Source: Acidovorax sp. Leaf191 (lineage in GTDB: Bacteria; Pseudomonadota; Gammaproteobacteria; Burkholderiales; Burkholderiaceae_C). From it: DNA of 64,000 nt. The DNA is taken from contig NZ_LMPT01000001.1 in NCBI RefSeq assembly GCF_001424425.1, positions 109,371 through 173,370 of the forward strand, read 5' to 3'. The position numbers and the translations under genes are program-made. Below the pieces are notes generated by a model. That model was not told the DNA's origin and made no database searches. It saw only the letters and a program-made list of their open reading frames with translations. This document shows, piece after piece, positions 6,856 through 15,640 of this stretch. How positions within the stretch are numbered: position 1 is the first letter of the stretch; every line of letters starts with the position of its first letter.

Positions 6856-8674
6856 TCTCCAACAGCGCGCCAACGGCCTGCGCACGCGCCCGCATGTTGG
6901 CCAGGCCCTGGCCGCGTGCCTGCGCCGTGCCCTCCATGCCCACGCCGTTGTCGGCAATCTCCAGCACCAGGCGCGGCGGCTGATTCGCCAGCGCGGCCTG
7001 GTGGCGAGCACTCACCCGCACGCTCGTGGCCTGGGCATGCCGCAGCACATTGGTGAAGGCCTCCAGCAGGATGCGCTGGATCTGCAGCACCATGTGCGGC
7101 GTGAGGGTGTCGAGCGTGGGCAGCTCCTGCACCTGCCAGTCCACCTGGATGCCCGTGGCCGCCAGGCGCGGCTGCAGCCGGTAGCGCAGGGTGGCCAGCA
7201 CCGTGCCCAGGTCGCCATCCACCGGCTGCATGGCATCCACGGCCATGCGCAGTTCATCCAGCGCGGCATTGGCGTGCTCGCGCAGTTCGGCGCGGCTGGC
7301 GCGGCCCTTGCCGATGAGGCTGAGCAAGCCCACCAGCTGCGAGCCCACACCGTCGTGGATGTCGCGCATGATGCGCTGGCGCTCCTGCAGCGCTGCGTGC
7401 TGCGCGTGTTCTTGCTGTAGCAGGTCGTAGCTGACCTGCAGCTCGCGCTCGCGCTGGCGCACCTTCTCGTCCAGCGAGTTGCTCAGGCCCTGGTAGGCGC
7501 GCGCCTGGCGGCCGTAGCGGCTCAGGATGAGCCAGCCCACCAGCAGCACGAACAGCATGGTGGCCAGGGGCAGCACTGTGGTGCGGCCCTGCCCCGCACT
7601 GGGAATGCGCACCGCGATGAAGTCGTAGATGCTCGCGCCGACAGGGATGAAGCTTGCCAGGCACAGCGCGATCGCCTCGGGCTCCCGCGTCACCACCGCG
7701 TGCCGGGTCGACAAAGCGTAGGCAAAGAACGCGGGCGGAAACAACAGCGCCAGGCCCAGCGTCCAGAGCCAGGGCACGCCCGCTCCGAACGCGCCCGAGA
7801 TCACCACGACCTCCACCACCAGCCATGCCCAGAATGCCTGGCGCACGCGCGGGCCATCGCATCCCACCATCGCCAGCGCGAAGCGGGTGAGCAGCAGCAG
7901 ATGGATGGCCAATGCAAAAGCCATGAGACCGCCCCACAGCGGCCAGCCTATGGGCGGTGTCTCCCACAGCCTGTCGCCATACCGCACGATGCCAAACGGT
8001 GCGCACAGCGCAAAGTACCCATACACCGGCTCGCGGTTCAAGCGCCACAAGCCACCGGCAATCACCCCGGTGAGCGCCAGTGAAAACACCACGCCGACCG
8101 CAGCCCACTGCCGCCAGACATAGCGCTCGTGATACTCGGGCAGCAGGCTTGCCTCGGGCCCGAATTGCGGCGTGGCAAGCCCACCCCAGCGCCCGGGTTG
8201 CGCGGTCACGCGCACCTCGAGCGGGGTGGGCTCCACGTCGGACAGAAAACTCGCGGGTACCGGCATCCACAGCGGCGACTTGGCAGCGTCGGTGCGGGTG
8301 TCTCCCAGTGCCCCACGGTGCATGAGCAACTCGCCACCCACATACACCTCCACCTGGTTTCCGATCCGCGGGAAGTACACGCCCGACAGCGGGTTGCCCT
8401 TGGGCACGGGGGGGATCTCCAGCACATAGCGCGCCTTCCCGGACAGGCCCGCGAACGCCTTGTCCCACCGGTGGGGCAGCGTCAACTTGCCGGACCACGG
8501 CGCCGCGCCCTCGGGCTCCAGGTACGCGAAGGCCTTGTGCAACACGTGAACACCGGGCTGTGCGGCAGAGGCCGGTGCGGCGTCGTGATCCGCATCTTGT
8601 GCACCCGCCAGCCCTGCCCACGATGCAAGCACGATCCAGAGCACCGGCCACAGCACCCACCGGCACAGCGCCAC
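6728..8674 (-). CDS. NarL-system sensor histidine kinase with 7-TM-type sensor
   Basis: Read from a GTG at 8674 (28 bp after the response regulator stop) it is 648 residues, starting with a signal peptide ending AGLAGAQDA. A periplasmic beta-rich domain follows (about 40-185), then about seven hydrophobic helices (190-410), a coiled-coil (415-455), a HisKA_3 dimerisation region with the phospho-His in RDIHDGVGSQL, and an ATPase domain ending in GQGLANMRARA. The layout resembles 7TMR-DISM receptors. The C-terminus is an Ala/Pro tail. Its last 128 bp overlap, antisense, the end of the AmpG-like gene. The start is uncertain: there is no clear ribosome site. Confidence 0.85.
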   Translation of the reverse strand: MALCRWVLWPVLWIVLASWAGLAGAQDADHDAAPASAAQPGVHVLHKAFAYLEPEGAAPWSGKLTLPHRWDKAFAGLSGKARYVLEIPPVPKGNPLSGVYFPRIGNQVEVYVGGELLMHRGALGDTRTDAAKSPLWMPVPASFLSDVEPTPLEVRVTAQPGRWGGLATPQFGPEASLLPEYHERYVWRQWAAVGVVFSLALTGVIAGGLWRLNREPVYGYFALCAPFGIVRYGDRLWETPPIGWPLWGGLMAFALAIHLLLLTRFALAMVGCDGPRVRQAFWAWLVVEVVVISGAFGAGVPWLWTLGLALLFPPAFFAYALSTRHAVVTREPEAIALCLASFIPVGASIYDFIAVRIPSAGQGRTTVLPLATMLFVLLVGWLILSRYGRQARAYQGLSNSLDEKVRQRERELQVSYDLLQQEHAQHAALQERQRIMRDIHDGVGSQLVGLLSLIGKGRASRAELREHANAALDELRMAVDAMQPVDGDLGTVLATLRYRLQPRLAATGIQVDWQVQELPTLDTLTPHMVLQIQRILLEAFTNVLRHAQATSVRVSARHQAALANQPPRLVLEIADNGVGMEGTAQARGQGLANMRARAQAVGALLEITAAPGQGTCVRIALPVVPQAPAPAMPATPAPAPAAPAAPST

Positions 8675-8702
8675 ACCGCCGCGCGCGCGGGCCGAAGTGC
8701 GG

Positions 8703-9371
8703 CTACAAAAGCCCCATCTGCCGCGCCTCGAAGATGGCCTCGGCTTTGGAATGGACGGCCAGCTTGCTGTAGATGTTCTTGACATGGGACTGGACGGTGG
8801 AGGGCGCGATGCCCAGGAGTTCTGCGACCTCGGCATAGGTGTAGCCACGTGCGAGCTTCGCCAGAATATCCTGCTCGCGCGCCGTGAGCGTATCGGCCGG
8901 CGCCAGGCTGTGGGGCACGGCCGGGCGCGGCGACAGCCTGGCGAGCAATTGCCGCGCGATGATGGGCGTCATGGGCGAGCCGCCCGCACGCAGGCTCAGC
9001 ACGTGCTGCGCCAGGTCGTCCTCCGTCCCGTCCTTGAGCAGGTAGCCGCGCGCACCGGCTTCAAAGGCATTCATCATGTTGGCCTCGTCGCCGAACATGG
9101 TGATGACCATGACTTCAGTGACCGGAGACAGCGCGCGGCACTGGCGGATGACTTCCAGGCCGGAGCCGTCCGGCAGGCCCAGGTCCACCAGCAGCACATC
9201 CACGCTGTTGTCGCGCAGCCAGCCCACCATGTCGCCGACGGTGGCGGCGGTGAAAGCCAGGCTCAGGCGCGGCGCGCGGGAGAGCGCCTGCACCAGGCGC
9301 TCCCGTGTGCGGGGGTCGTCTTCCACCAGGGCGACCGAGATCTCCGGGCTGGGCAAGGGGGTGCGGTGCAT
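8703..9371 (-). CDS. NarL/LuxR-family response regulator
   Basis: A 222-residue regulator from the ATG at 9371; an upstream in-frame TTG at 9380 is possible. The receiver domain has the acidic pocket ALVEDD, the phospho-Asp in LLVDLGLPDGSG and the conserved Lys in YLLKDG. The C-terminal LuxR helix-turn-helix reads LTAREQDILAKLARG, then IAPSTVQSHVKNIYSKL. It precedes its cognate kinase in the same direction, so the pair forms one operon. Targets are unknown. Confidence 0.92.
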   Translation of the reverse strand: MHRTPLPSPEISVALVEDDPRTRERLVQALSRAPRLSLAFTAATVGDMVGWLRDNSVDVLLVDLGLPDGSGLEVIRQCRALSPVTEVMVITMFGDEANMMNAFEAGARGYLLKDGTEDDLAQHVLSLRAGGSPMTPIIARQLLARLSPRPAVPHSLAPADTLTAREQDILAKLARGYTYAEVAELLGIAPSTVQSHVKNIYSKLAVHSKAEAIFEARQMGLL

Positions 9372-9431
9372 GGCGTTCAAGCAGCGTCGTGGCGGCAGGC
9401 CCGCGGTACCCGGCGTGGCACGGGTGTGCGG

Positions 9432-11579
9432 TCACGGCACATCAAAGACCCCTGCGCCGGCTGCCGACACCAGGCCCTCAGCCACCGCATCAGACCACGC
9501 GAAGTCGCGCTGGCACAGCAGCGCCTCGTGCAGCCGGTGCTGCTGCGGGTTGATGCGCAGCAGCAGATAGTCGTGCTGCGGGCCTACGCCAGCGCTGTCC
9601 GAGAAATCCAGGCAGCTGTGGCCCTGGCGCGCAGGCACGAAGTCTTCGTCCACGCCCAGCAACGCACCCGCGCCATCGAACCAGTCGGCAAACCGCAGCG
9701 TCTGGTCATGGCGATTGCGTGTCATCACCACCGGGAGCTCCAGCCCTCCCAGGCCTGCCTGGCGGCGGTATTCGGACGCCTTGAGCATGGGCGCCGACAG
9801 CACGATACGGTTCAGGTTCGCCAGACGGTGCCCGCCCACGCCCATGCGCTCCAGAGCGTGGTGCAAGGCGAGACATCCCGCGCTGCGCGCGAGCACCACC
9901 TTGGCCAGCCCCGCATAGGCCGGCTGCGCCGCCACCGTGTTGAACGCATGCAGCACGGTCGCCAGCGCAAAGCTGCCGCCCTGGGCACCCTGCCGGGCGC
10001 GCGGCACACCACTGAGCGCGGCAAGCACACCGCCACCGCGCCCCGCCTCCCAGCCATACAACACCGGCTCGCATGCGGGATACACCGCACGCAGCCCATA
10101 GGCCTGCTCCAGCCCCATGGCGGGAGACTTGCCAAAGCCATGGATGAACAGCACCACCGCGGTTTTTTCCGGCTGCGCCAGCGCACGGTCGAACGCGGAT
10201 TGCACCAGGCGGTAGGTGGCTGCGGGCCAGTCGCCGGGGCGGCCCATGTCCGCCTCACCCTCCAGGCGTGCCGAACCATCTGCCGCCACGCACCAGTGCA
10301 CGGGTTCGGCATAGTGCCCATCCTGCAAAGGCTCGTCCAGATACACCGCGTCCAGGCCGTCGAGGCCCTGGGGCAGCGACACCTGCGTCCGGTCCCGGAA
10401 CGCACCGGACCGCGTCCGGGCCGCCAGCACCGCCACAGGATGGTCATCCGCTGCGGCGTCCACGCGGCTGTGCGCCTGGGCCTGCAGGGGCTCGGTCCAA
10501 TCGCCGGCATCGAAGGGCAGCGGCGGCATCGGAGGGTCGGGCTCCCACGCGCCGCCACGCGACTGCGCCCACAACTGCACCTCGACCACGCCGCCCGTGC
10601 GCCAGGTCTCCGGCACGGTCGCCACGCCATACGAGGGGGCAAAGCGCTGGGGTCCGTACCGGCCGATCGCAGCGCCGGACGAGAGCACCTGCACCACCCG
10701 GCTGCTGGCGCCATCGGAGGCGGGCAAGCGGCCGCTCCAGACGTTGGCATGCACATCGCCCCCCAGAAACAACACCGGCCGCCGCGCCGCGCGCAGGGTG
10801 CCGTCGTACTCCGCATAGCTGTGCCCGCCCTCGGCATGCCAGCCTTGCTGGGACAACAGGTAGTGGTGGGCCATGGGCGTTCCCGCCGCCACCAGCAGCA
10901 GGCCGGCGCCGGGCTCGCCCGCTGCATCCCGCAGCGCCCGGGCCTGTTCCACGCCCAGCAGGCTGGCACCCGGCGCCCGCGCCTGGCGGTGCCAGCGCGT
11001 GTCGAGCAGCAAGCAGGTGGGGCCATCCTCTGCACCCAGAGCACCCGACCAGAACAGGTCGCCGACGCCAGCGGGCAGAGGGCTGTCCCAGTCGGGGGGC
11101 AGCCCGGCCGGGTAGGCAGCATCGACAGCCGCTTCGCGCAACTGGTGTTCGAACTGCGCCCACAAGCGGCGCGATACCGCCTTCACGCGCTCGGGCACGC
11201 CGTGCCGGTAGGCATCGCCAGTGCCGTCCACGCCCAGGCTGTTGTTCCACGCGTAGTCGTGGTCATCCCAGGTCAGCAGCAGCCGGGCCGGGTCCGACCG
11301 CCCGGCAAAGCCGCAGCCCATGTCGCGAAAGGCCTGCACACCCCACTGCAACGCGTAGCGCCGGTGCATATCGATGGCATAGGCCCGCAGGCCCTGGACG
11401 GGCTCGCGGGCGATCAGCGAGCGCCAGTCCCTGGCGCCGGGCCCGAGGCCCCAATCCATGTAGATGTGGTCTCCCAGCAGCATCAGCACGTCCGGCTGCT
11501 CGTGTTCTGCGATGCGCCTCCATATCTCTTGGTCTGCCACACGCTCGGCGTCCATGCAGGAAGTGAAGACGATTTTCAT
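9432..11579 (-). CDS. PhoD-like metallophosphatase fused to an alpha/beta hydrolase
   Basis: A 715-residue protein starting at MKIVFTSCMD (ATG at 11579). Residues about 1-330 match PhoD-like phosphatases: SCMDAE, LLGDHIYMDWG, TWDDHDYAWNN and the metal His in LFLGGDVHANVW. Residues about 440-715 form an alpha/beta hydrolase with VLFIHGFGKS, a nucleophile elbow ARSAG (A-x-S-x-G instead of G-x-S-x-G) and a late His (VGPQHDYL). There is no signal peptide, so it should be cytoplasmic, unlike classical Tat-exported PhoD. The gene stops 60 bp before the response regulator start on the same strand. The substrate is unknown. Confidence 0.8.
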   Translation of the reverse strand: MKIVFTSCMDAERVADQEIWRRIAEHEQPDVLMLLGDHIYMDWGLGPGARDWRSLIAREPVQGLRAYAIDMHRRYALQWGVQAFRDMGCGFAGRSDPARLLLTWDDHDYAWNNSLGVDGTGDAYRHGVPERVKAVSRRLWAQFEHQLREAAVDAAYPAGLPPDWDSPLPAGVGDLFWSGALGAEDGPTCLLLDTRWHRQARAPGASLLGVEQARALRDAAGEPGAGLLLVAAGTPMAHHYLLSQQGWHAEGGHSYAEYDGTLRAARRPVLFLGGDVHANVWSGRLPASDGASSRVVQVLSSGAAIGRYGPQRFAPSYGVATVPETWRTGGVVEVQLWAQSRGGAWEPDPPMPPLPFDAGDWTEPLQAQAHSRVDAAADDHPVAVLAARTRSGAFRDRTQVSLPQGLDGLDAVYLDEPLQDGHYAEPVHWCVAADGSARLEGEADMGRPGDWPAATYRLVQSAFDRALAQPEKTAVVLFIHGFGKSPAMGLEQAYGLRAVYPACEPVLYGWEAGRGGGVLAALSGVPRARQGAQGGSFALATVLHAFNTVAAQPAYAGLAKVVLARSAGCLALHHALERMGVGGHRLANLNRIVLSAPMLKASEYRRQAGLGGLELPVVMTRNRHDQTLRFADWFDGAGALLGVDEDFVPARQGHSCLDFSDSAGVGPQHDYLLLRINPQQHRLHEALLCQRDFAWSDAVAEGLVSAAGAGVFDVP

Positions 11580-11750
11580 GCGCCCCAGCGTAGGGGCAAA
11601 CCTGCCGGCACACAAGACGGACGGCCCCCATGTTCATGGGATGCGCAGCGTGCCGCATTTGCAGACAGTCAGGCAACCGCTGAGCATCGCCATCGAGCGC
11701 CTGCGGTGACGGCATCTTCACCTTCCACAACCATGATCAGGAGCGACTCC

Positions 11751-13406
11751 ATGCACACATCTTCTTCCCCTCTGGCGCTGGCACTGGGCGGCGCCCTGGC
11801 CCTGACCCTCACGGCCTGCGGCGGCGGGTCGTCCTCCGACGACACCGCTCCTCCTGCACCAGCGCCGGACACCAAGGTCACACTGACCGGTACCGTCGTC
11901 GTCGACCAGGCCATCCGCAATGCCATCGTGTGCCTGGACCTGAACAACAACGGCACCTGCGACGCCACCGAACCCGTCTCCGCCCGCACCGGCGCAGACG
12001 GCGCCTACACCCTGACCTACGACACCGCGCAGACCAGCGCAACGCAGGCCGCCGCCGCATCGCTGATAGCGCCCATGGTGCCCGGAGCCCTGGCCGACGC
12101 CAACACCACCATCGATGCTGCCGACACGACCGAGGGCAACACCGCTGCGCGCTATGTGCTGCGGCAGGTTCCCGGCAAGGCCGGGCAGATCAACCCCCTG
12201 ACCACCCTGGTCACCGCCGGCATCACGGCAGGCATGACCGAGGCTGCGGCGCGCAGCAATGCCGCGCTGCAGCTGGCCATTGCTCCCGCCAAGATCGACA
12301 ACTACCAGGACGACGCCCCGACCGCGGGGGTGATGCTGGACAGCGCACGCAGCATGGCCAAGGTCGTCGCGGCGAGCCTGGAAGAAGGGACCACGCTGGT
12401 GGTGGGCGACCAGCAGTCGGCCGTGACGGCAGCCACGGGTGATTTGTCGAGCTTCATCTACACCGACTCGGCGAACTACTCGTACCGGACCATCGACTCC
12501 GTCGCCAAGCCCAGCGGAACCGCGGGCTCCACCCTGCGGGACGTGCGCGGCGGCATGACTGCCGGGTCGCCCACGCCCGCCAGCACGCTCTACAACCAGG
12601 CCTACCTCACGTCGGCCGGATGGCAGCGTTGCGACGACACCATCCTGCTGCAGAGCACCATCGGCTCGCCCAGCCGCAACACCTTCTGCGGTGCCCTGTC
12701 GCAGGTAGGCTTCACCAAGCGCGAGGACGTCGACACGCGCACCATGGCCAGCGTGGTGAGCTCCCTGCAGACCGACGCCGACACCAACACCATCAACAAC
12801 AACGGCACATCGACCGCCGCGCTGCTCACCAGCCTGGGCACGGCCACGTTCCCGGCCGGCTCCCGGATTCACACCCGCTACAACCTCTCGCTCGACCAGC
12901 CGGTGCTCATCAACAGCATTGCGGCCGATTCCCGGCCGGCCAGCGAGACCACGCTGGAGCAGATGATCACCGCCCGGCCCGCCTCCGCCGTGGTGCTGAG
13001 CACCGGTGCAGGCACGCTCTCCCTCGGAATCTCCAGCGGCCCGGCGCGGGCCCTGCGCGTCGCCTTCACCGGCACGACGAGCCCCACCGCAGGCACGGTG
13101 CAGTTCTACGAATGCGATCTGAACAGCACGCAAACGGTACTCTCCAACTGCGCAACCACACAGACCGGCACATACGCCATTGCCACGGTGCACGGCGTCA
13201 AGGTGATGCGTTTTGCAGGCCACGCCGCGACGACGATGGGCCACACGCGCTCATACGCCGAAGTGGCCAATGCGCCGACCATCGTGAGCGGAAGCCGGGT
13301 GTTCCAGGTGCGCGAGAACAAGACCGACATCGACTCGAACTTCACCACCTCCCGCCGCCTGAACGCCGCAGCGTGGACGGCCCTGCGCGCACAGGCCGGC
13401 ATTTGA
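11751..13406 (+). CDS. Large secreted lipoprotein of unknown function
   Basis: A 551-residue protein starting at 11751, seven bases after an AGGAG site. The signal peptide ends in lipobox LTAC (about residues 20-23), followed by a Gly/Ser/Asp linker, so it is a predicted outer-membrane lipoprotein. Residues about 45-100 form a carboxypeptidase-regulatory-like beta domain (VCLDLNNNGTCDATEPV), often seen in surface adhesion or carbohydrate-binding proteins. The remainder matches no family I recognise; it is Thr/Ala-rich with paired cysteines in later blocks. A strong terminator follows directly. The gene is monocistronic and divergent from the PhoD fusion gene. Confidence 0.8.
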   Translation: MHTSSSPLALALGGALALTLTACGGGSSSDDTAPPAPAPDTKVTLTGTVVVDQAIRNAIVCLDLNNNGTCDATEPVSARTGADGAYTLTYDTAQTSATQAAAASLIAPMVPGALADANTTIDAADTTEGNTAARYVLRQVPGKAGQINPLTTLVTAGITAGMTEAAARSNAALQLAIAPAKIDNYQDDAPTAGVMLDSARSMAKVVAASLEEGTTLVVGDQQSAVTAATGDLSSFIYTDSANYSYRTIDSVAKPSGTAGSTLRDVRGGMTAGSPTPASTLYNQAYLTSAGWQRCDDTILLQSTIGSPSRNTFCGALSQVGFTKREDVDTRTMASVVSSLQTDADTNTINNNGTSTAALLTSLGTATFPAGSRIHTRYNLSLDQPVLINSIAADSRPASETTLEQMITARPASAVVLSTGAGTLSLGISSGPARALRVAFTGTTSPTAGTVQFYECDLNSTQTVLSNCATTQTGTYAIATVHGVKVMRFAGHAATTMGHTRSYAEVANAPTIVSGSRVFQVRENKTDIDSNFTTSRRLNAAAWTALRAQAGI

Positions 13407-13447
13407 CCCAAGCGATCTCCTCGCGTGCTGCCAAGAGCACGTTGTTC

Positions 13448-13474
13448 AGGCTCCCTGCGGGGAGCCTTTTTTTT
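13448..13474 (+). terminator. Rho-independent terminator of the lipoprotein gene
   Basis: AGGCTCCC, a 4-base loop, GGGAGCCT, then eight T residues, 41 bp after the stop at 13406. Confidence 0.93.
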
Positions 13475-13611
13475 CGCCACGCACACGCCAGCGCCGAAGC
13501 CGGCATGCGCTAGCCACCCGCGCCTTGGCTTTACGGAAGCTTTACCTGACCGACAAAACCGCGTGACCCCGCCTCGCGACCATGAGTGGCACCCGCTACT
13601 ACACTGCCCCC

Positions 13612-14331
13612 ATGAGCTCCCAACTGCTGATGATCGAAGACGATGCCCGCCTCGCGCAGATGGTGGGTGAGTACCTGGGCCAGTCGGGCCTGCAGGTCAC
13701 GCACCGTGCCGATGGCAAAAGCGGCCTGGCCCAATTGCAAGGGCCCGACGCCGGCGCGCTGCCCGACCTCGTGATCCTGGACCTGATGCTGCCCGACATG
13801 GACGGGCTGGAGGTCTGCCGCCGCATCCGCTCGCTGCAGGGCAGTGCGGCGCAGGTGCCGGTGCTGATGCTGACCGCTAAGGGCGACCCCATGGACCGCA
13901 TCATCGGCCTGGAGCTGGGTGCCGACGACTACCTGCCCAAACCCTTCGAGCCGCGCGAGCTGCTCGCCCGCATCCGCGCCATCCTGCGCCGGCGCACCGA
14001 TGGCGGCAGCACGCCAGCCACGCAGGCGCTGCGCTTCGGCACGCTCGAGATCGACCGCGACGCGCGCACCGTCACCGTGGCCGGCCAGCTGGCCGACCTC
14101 ACCTCCTACCAGTTCGACCTGCTCGTGGCGCTGGCCGAGCGCGCAGGCCGGGTGCTGACCCGCGACCAGATCATGGAGGCCGTGCGCGGCCGCGAGCTGG
14201 AGGCGTTTGACCGCAGCATCGACGTGCACATGGGCCGCATCCGCGCGGCCATCGAGGCCGACGCCAAGAACCCGCGCCGCATCCTCACCGTGCGCGGCGT
14301 GGGCTACGTGTTCGCCAAGCAACAGGACTAG
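13612..14331 (+). CDS. OmpR-family response regulator (RstA/CpxR-like)
   Basis: A 239-residue regulator from the ATG at 13612 (MSSQLLMIEDD); an upstream in-frame ATG at 13582 is less likely because family members begin just before the MIEDD strand. The receiver Asp lies in VILDLMLPDMDG, with the Thr/Lys switch in MLTAKG and PKPFEPREL. The C-terminal winged helix ends in RTVRGVGYVF-like sequence (ILTVRGVGYVFAK). It is followed four bases after its stop by the GTG of the partner kinase. It probably responds to envelope stress. Confidence 0.92.
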   Translation: MSSQLLMIEDDARLAQMVGEYLGQSGLQVTHRADGKSGLAQLQGPDAGALPDLVILDLMLPDMDGLEVCRRIRSLQGSAAQVPVLMLTAKGDPMDRIIGLELGADDYLPKPFEPRELLARIRAILRRRTDGGSTPATQALRFGTLEIDRDARTVTVAGQLADLTSYQFDLLVALAERAGRVLTRDQIMEAVRGRELEAFDRSIDVHMGRIRAAIEADAKNPRRILTVRGVGYVFAKQQD

Positions 14332-14335
14332 CTGG

Positions 14336-15574
14336 GTGTCCCTGTCCACGCCCTTCTCCCGCCGCCTGTACCTGCGCATCTGGCTGGCCGTGGTCGGCGG
14401 CATCGCGGTGCTGACGCTGTCCGTGGGCTGGGCCTGGCGCATGGCCGAGGAGCAGAAGGCCCAGAATGCCCAGCCCTTCGTGCCCCCGTCGCGCGAGATG
14501 GTGCTGCGCGACAACACCGGCAACGTGGTGCTGCGCGGCTTGGCCACCCGCCAGCCCAGCGAGCCCGGCGAAGGGGCGGAATTCCACATCGAATCCGAAG
14601 ACGGCCAGCCCTTCGTGCTGCAGATGGCACCGCGCCAGCCCCGGGGCGAGCGCGGTGAACGTGGCGGCGGCGGCGGCCGGCCGGGCGACGCTTTCTGGAC
14701 CCGCCCGCCCTTCGGCTTTTTGTGGCTGCTGGGCATCGTGGGCCTGGCGGTGGCGATCGGCGTGTACCCCATCATCCGCCGCCTCACACTGCGGCTGGAG
14801 GCGCTGCAGCGCAGCGTGCAGCGCTTTGGAGAGGGCGATTTGTCGGTGCGCGTGCCCGAGCAGGGGCAGGACGAGGTGGCCGACCTGGCGCGCCAGTTCA
14901 ACGCTGCGGCCGAGCGGGTGGAGAAACTCGTCAAGTCGCACAAGTCGCTCTTGGCAAATGCCTCGCACGAGCTGCGCTCGCCGCTCACCCGCATCCGCAT
15001 GGGCATGGAGCTCATGGTCGGGCAGCAGCCCTCGCCCGCGTTCCGCGAAGAGATCCTGCGCAACATCGCCGAGCTCGACCAGCTGGTGGACGAGATCCTG
15101 CTGGCCAGCCGCCTGGATGCGCGCGAGGCCGACGTGGGCACCGTGGAGCTGGTGGACCTGATCGGCCTGGCCGCCGAAGAATGCGCCCGCGTGGACGCCG
15201 ACCTGGATGTGAGCGCCAGCCCCGATTCGGTGGACGTGATGGGTGTCTCCAAGCTGCTGCGCCGCGCCATCCGCAACCTGCTGGAGAACGCACGCCGCTA
15301 CAGCACGGGCGAGATCACGGTGGTGGTCGACCGCGGACAGGGCCACGCCGAAGTGCGGGTGTGCGACCGCGGCCCCGGCGTGCCGCTGACGCACCGCGAA
15401 CGCATTTTCGAGCCCTTCTACCGGCTGCCCGGTGCCAGCGAACGCGCCGGTGGCGTGGGCCTGGGGCTGTCGCTGGTGCGCTCCATCGCCGGGCGCCACA
15501 ACGGCACCGTGCACTGCGAGGACCGCGAGGGTGGCGGCGCGTGCTTCGTGCTGAGGCTTCCGCTATCACATTGA
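14336..15574 (+). CDS. OmpR-system sensor histidine kinase
   Basis: A 412-residue kinase read from GTG 14336 (SLSTPFSRRLYLRIW). It has a first TM helix (about 15-35), a short periplasmic domain (35-120) containing a Glu/Arg/Gly-rich stretch, a second TM helix (about 122-145), HAMP, the HisKA box LLANASHELRSPLTRIR, and HATPase boxes NLLENARRYS, DRGPGVP and GVGLGLSLVRSIAGRH. The gene pairs with the upstream regulator, four bases apart. The small periplasmic domain suits envelope sensing. A dispersed palindromic repeat overlaps the stop. Confidence 0.92.
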   Translation: MSLSTPFSRRLYLRIWLAVVGGIAVLTLSVGWAWRMAEEQKAQNAQPFVPPSREMVLRDNTGNVVLRGLATRQPSEPGEGAEFHIESEDGQPFVLQMAPRQPRGERGERGGGGGRPGDAFWTRPPFGFLWLLGIVGLAVAIGVYPIIRRLTLRLEALQRSVQRFGEGDLSVRVPEQGQDEVADLARQFNAAAERVEKLVKSHKSLLANASHELRSPLTRIRMGMELMVGQQPSPAFREEILRNIAELDQLVDEILLASRLDAREADVGTVELVDLIGLAAEECARVDADLDVSASPDSVDVMGVSKLLRRAIRNLLENARRYSTGEITVVVDRGQGHAEVRVCDRGPGVPLTHRERIFEPFYRLPGASERAGGVGLGLSLVRSIAGRHNGTVHCEDREGGGACFVLRLPLSH

Positions 15575-15620
15575 TAGCTTATAGCGCTTGATGGACAAGC
15601 GGTAGAAGCCTTTTTTACCC
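15570..15620 (+). repeat. Dispersed palindromic repeat, copy B
   Basis: TTGATAGCTTATAGCGCTTG, a 5-base spacer, CAAGCGGTAG, then AAGCC and six T residues. The hairpin plus T run between convergent genes could also serve as a terminator for the kinase operon. Confidence 0.8.
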
Positions 15621-15640
15621 TAAAAAGCCGCTCAAGCCGC

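Noticed and set aside
8697..11750. A very long plus-strand open frame that runs into the lipoprotein gene
   Set aside because: It is antisense to the response regulator and the PhoD fusion gene, which both have clear family motifs. The real gene starts at 11751 with its own ribosome site and lipoprotein signal.
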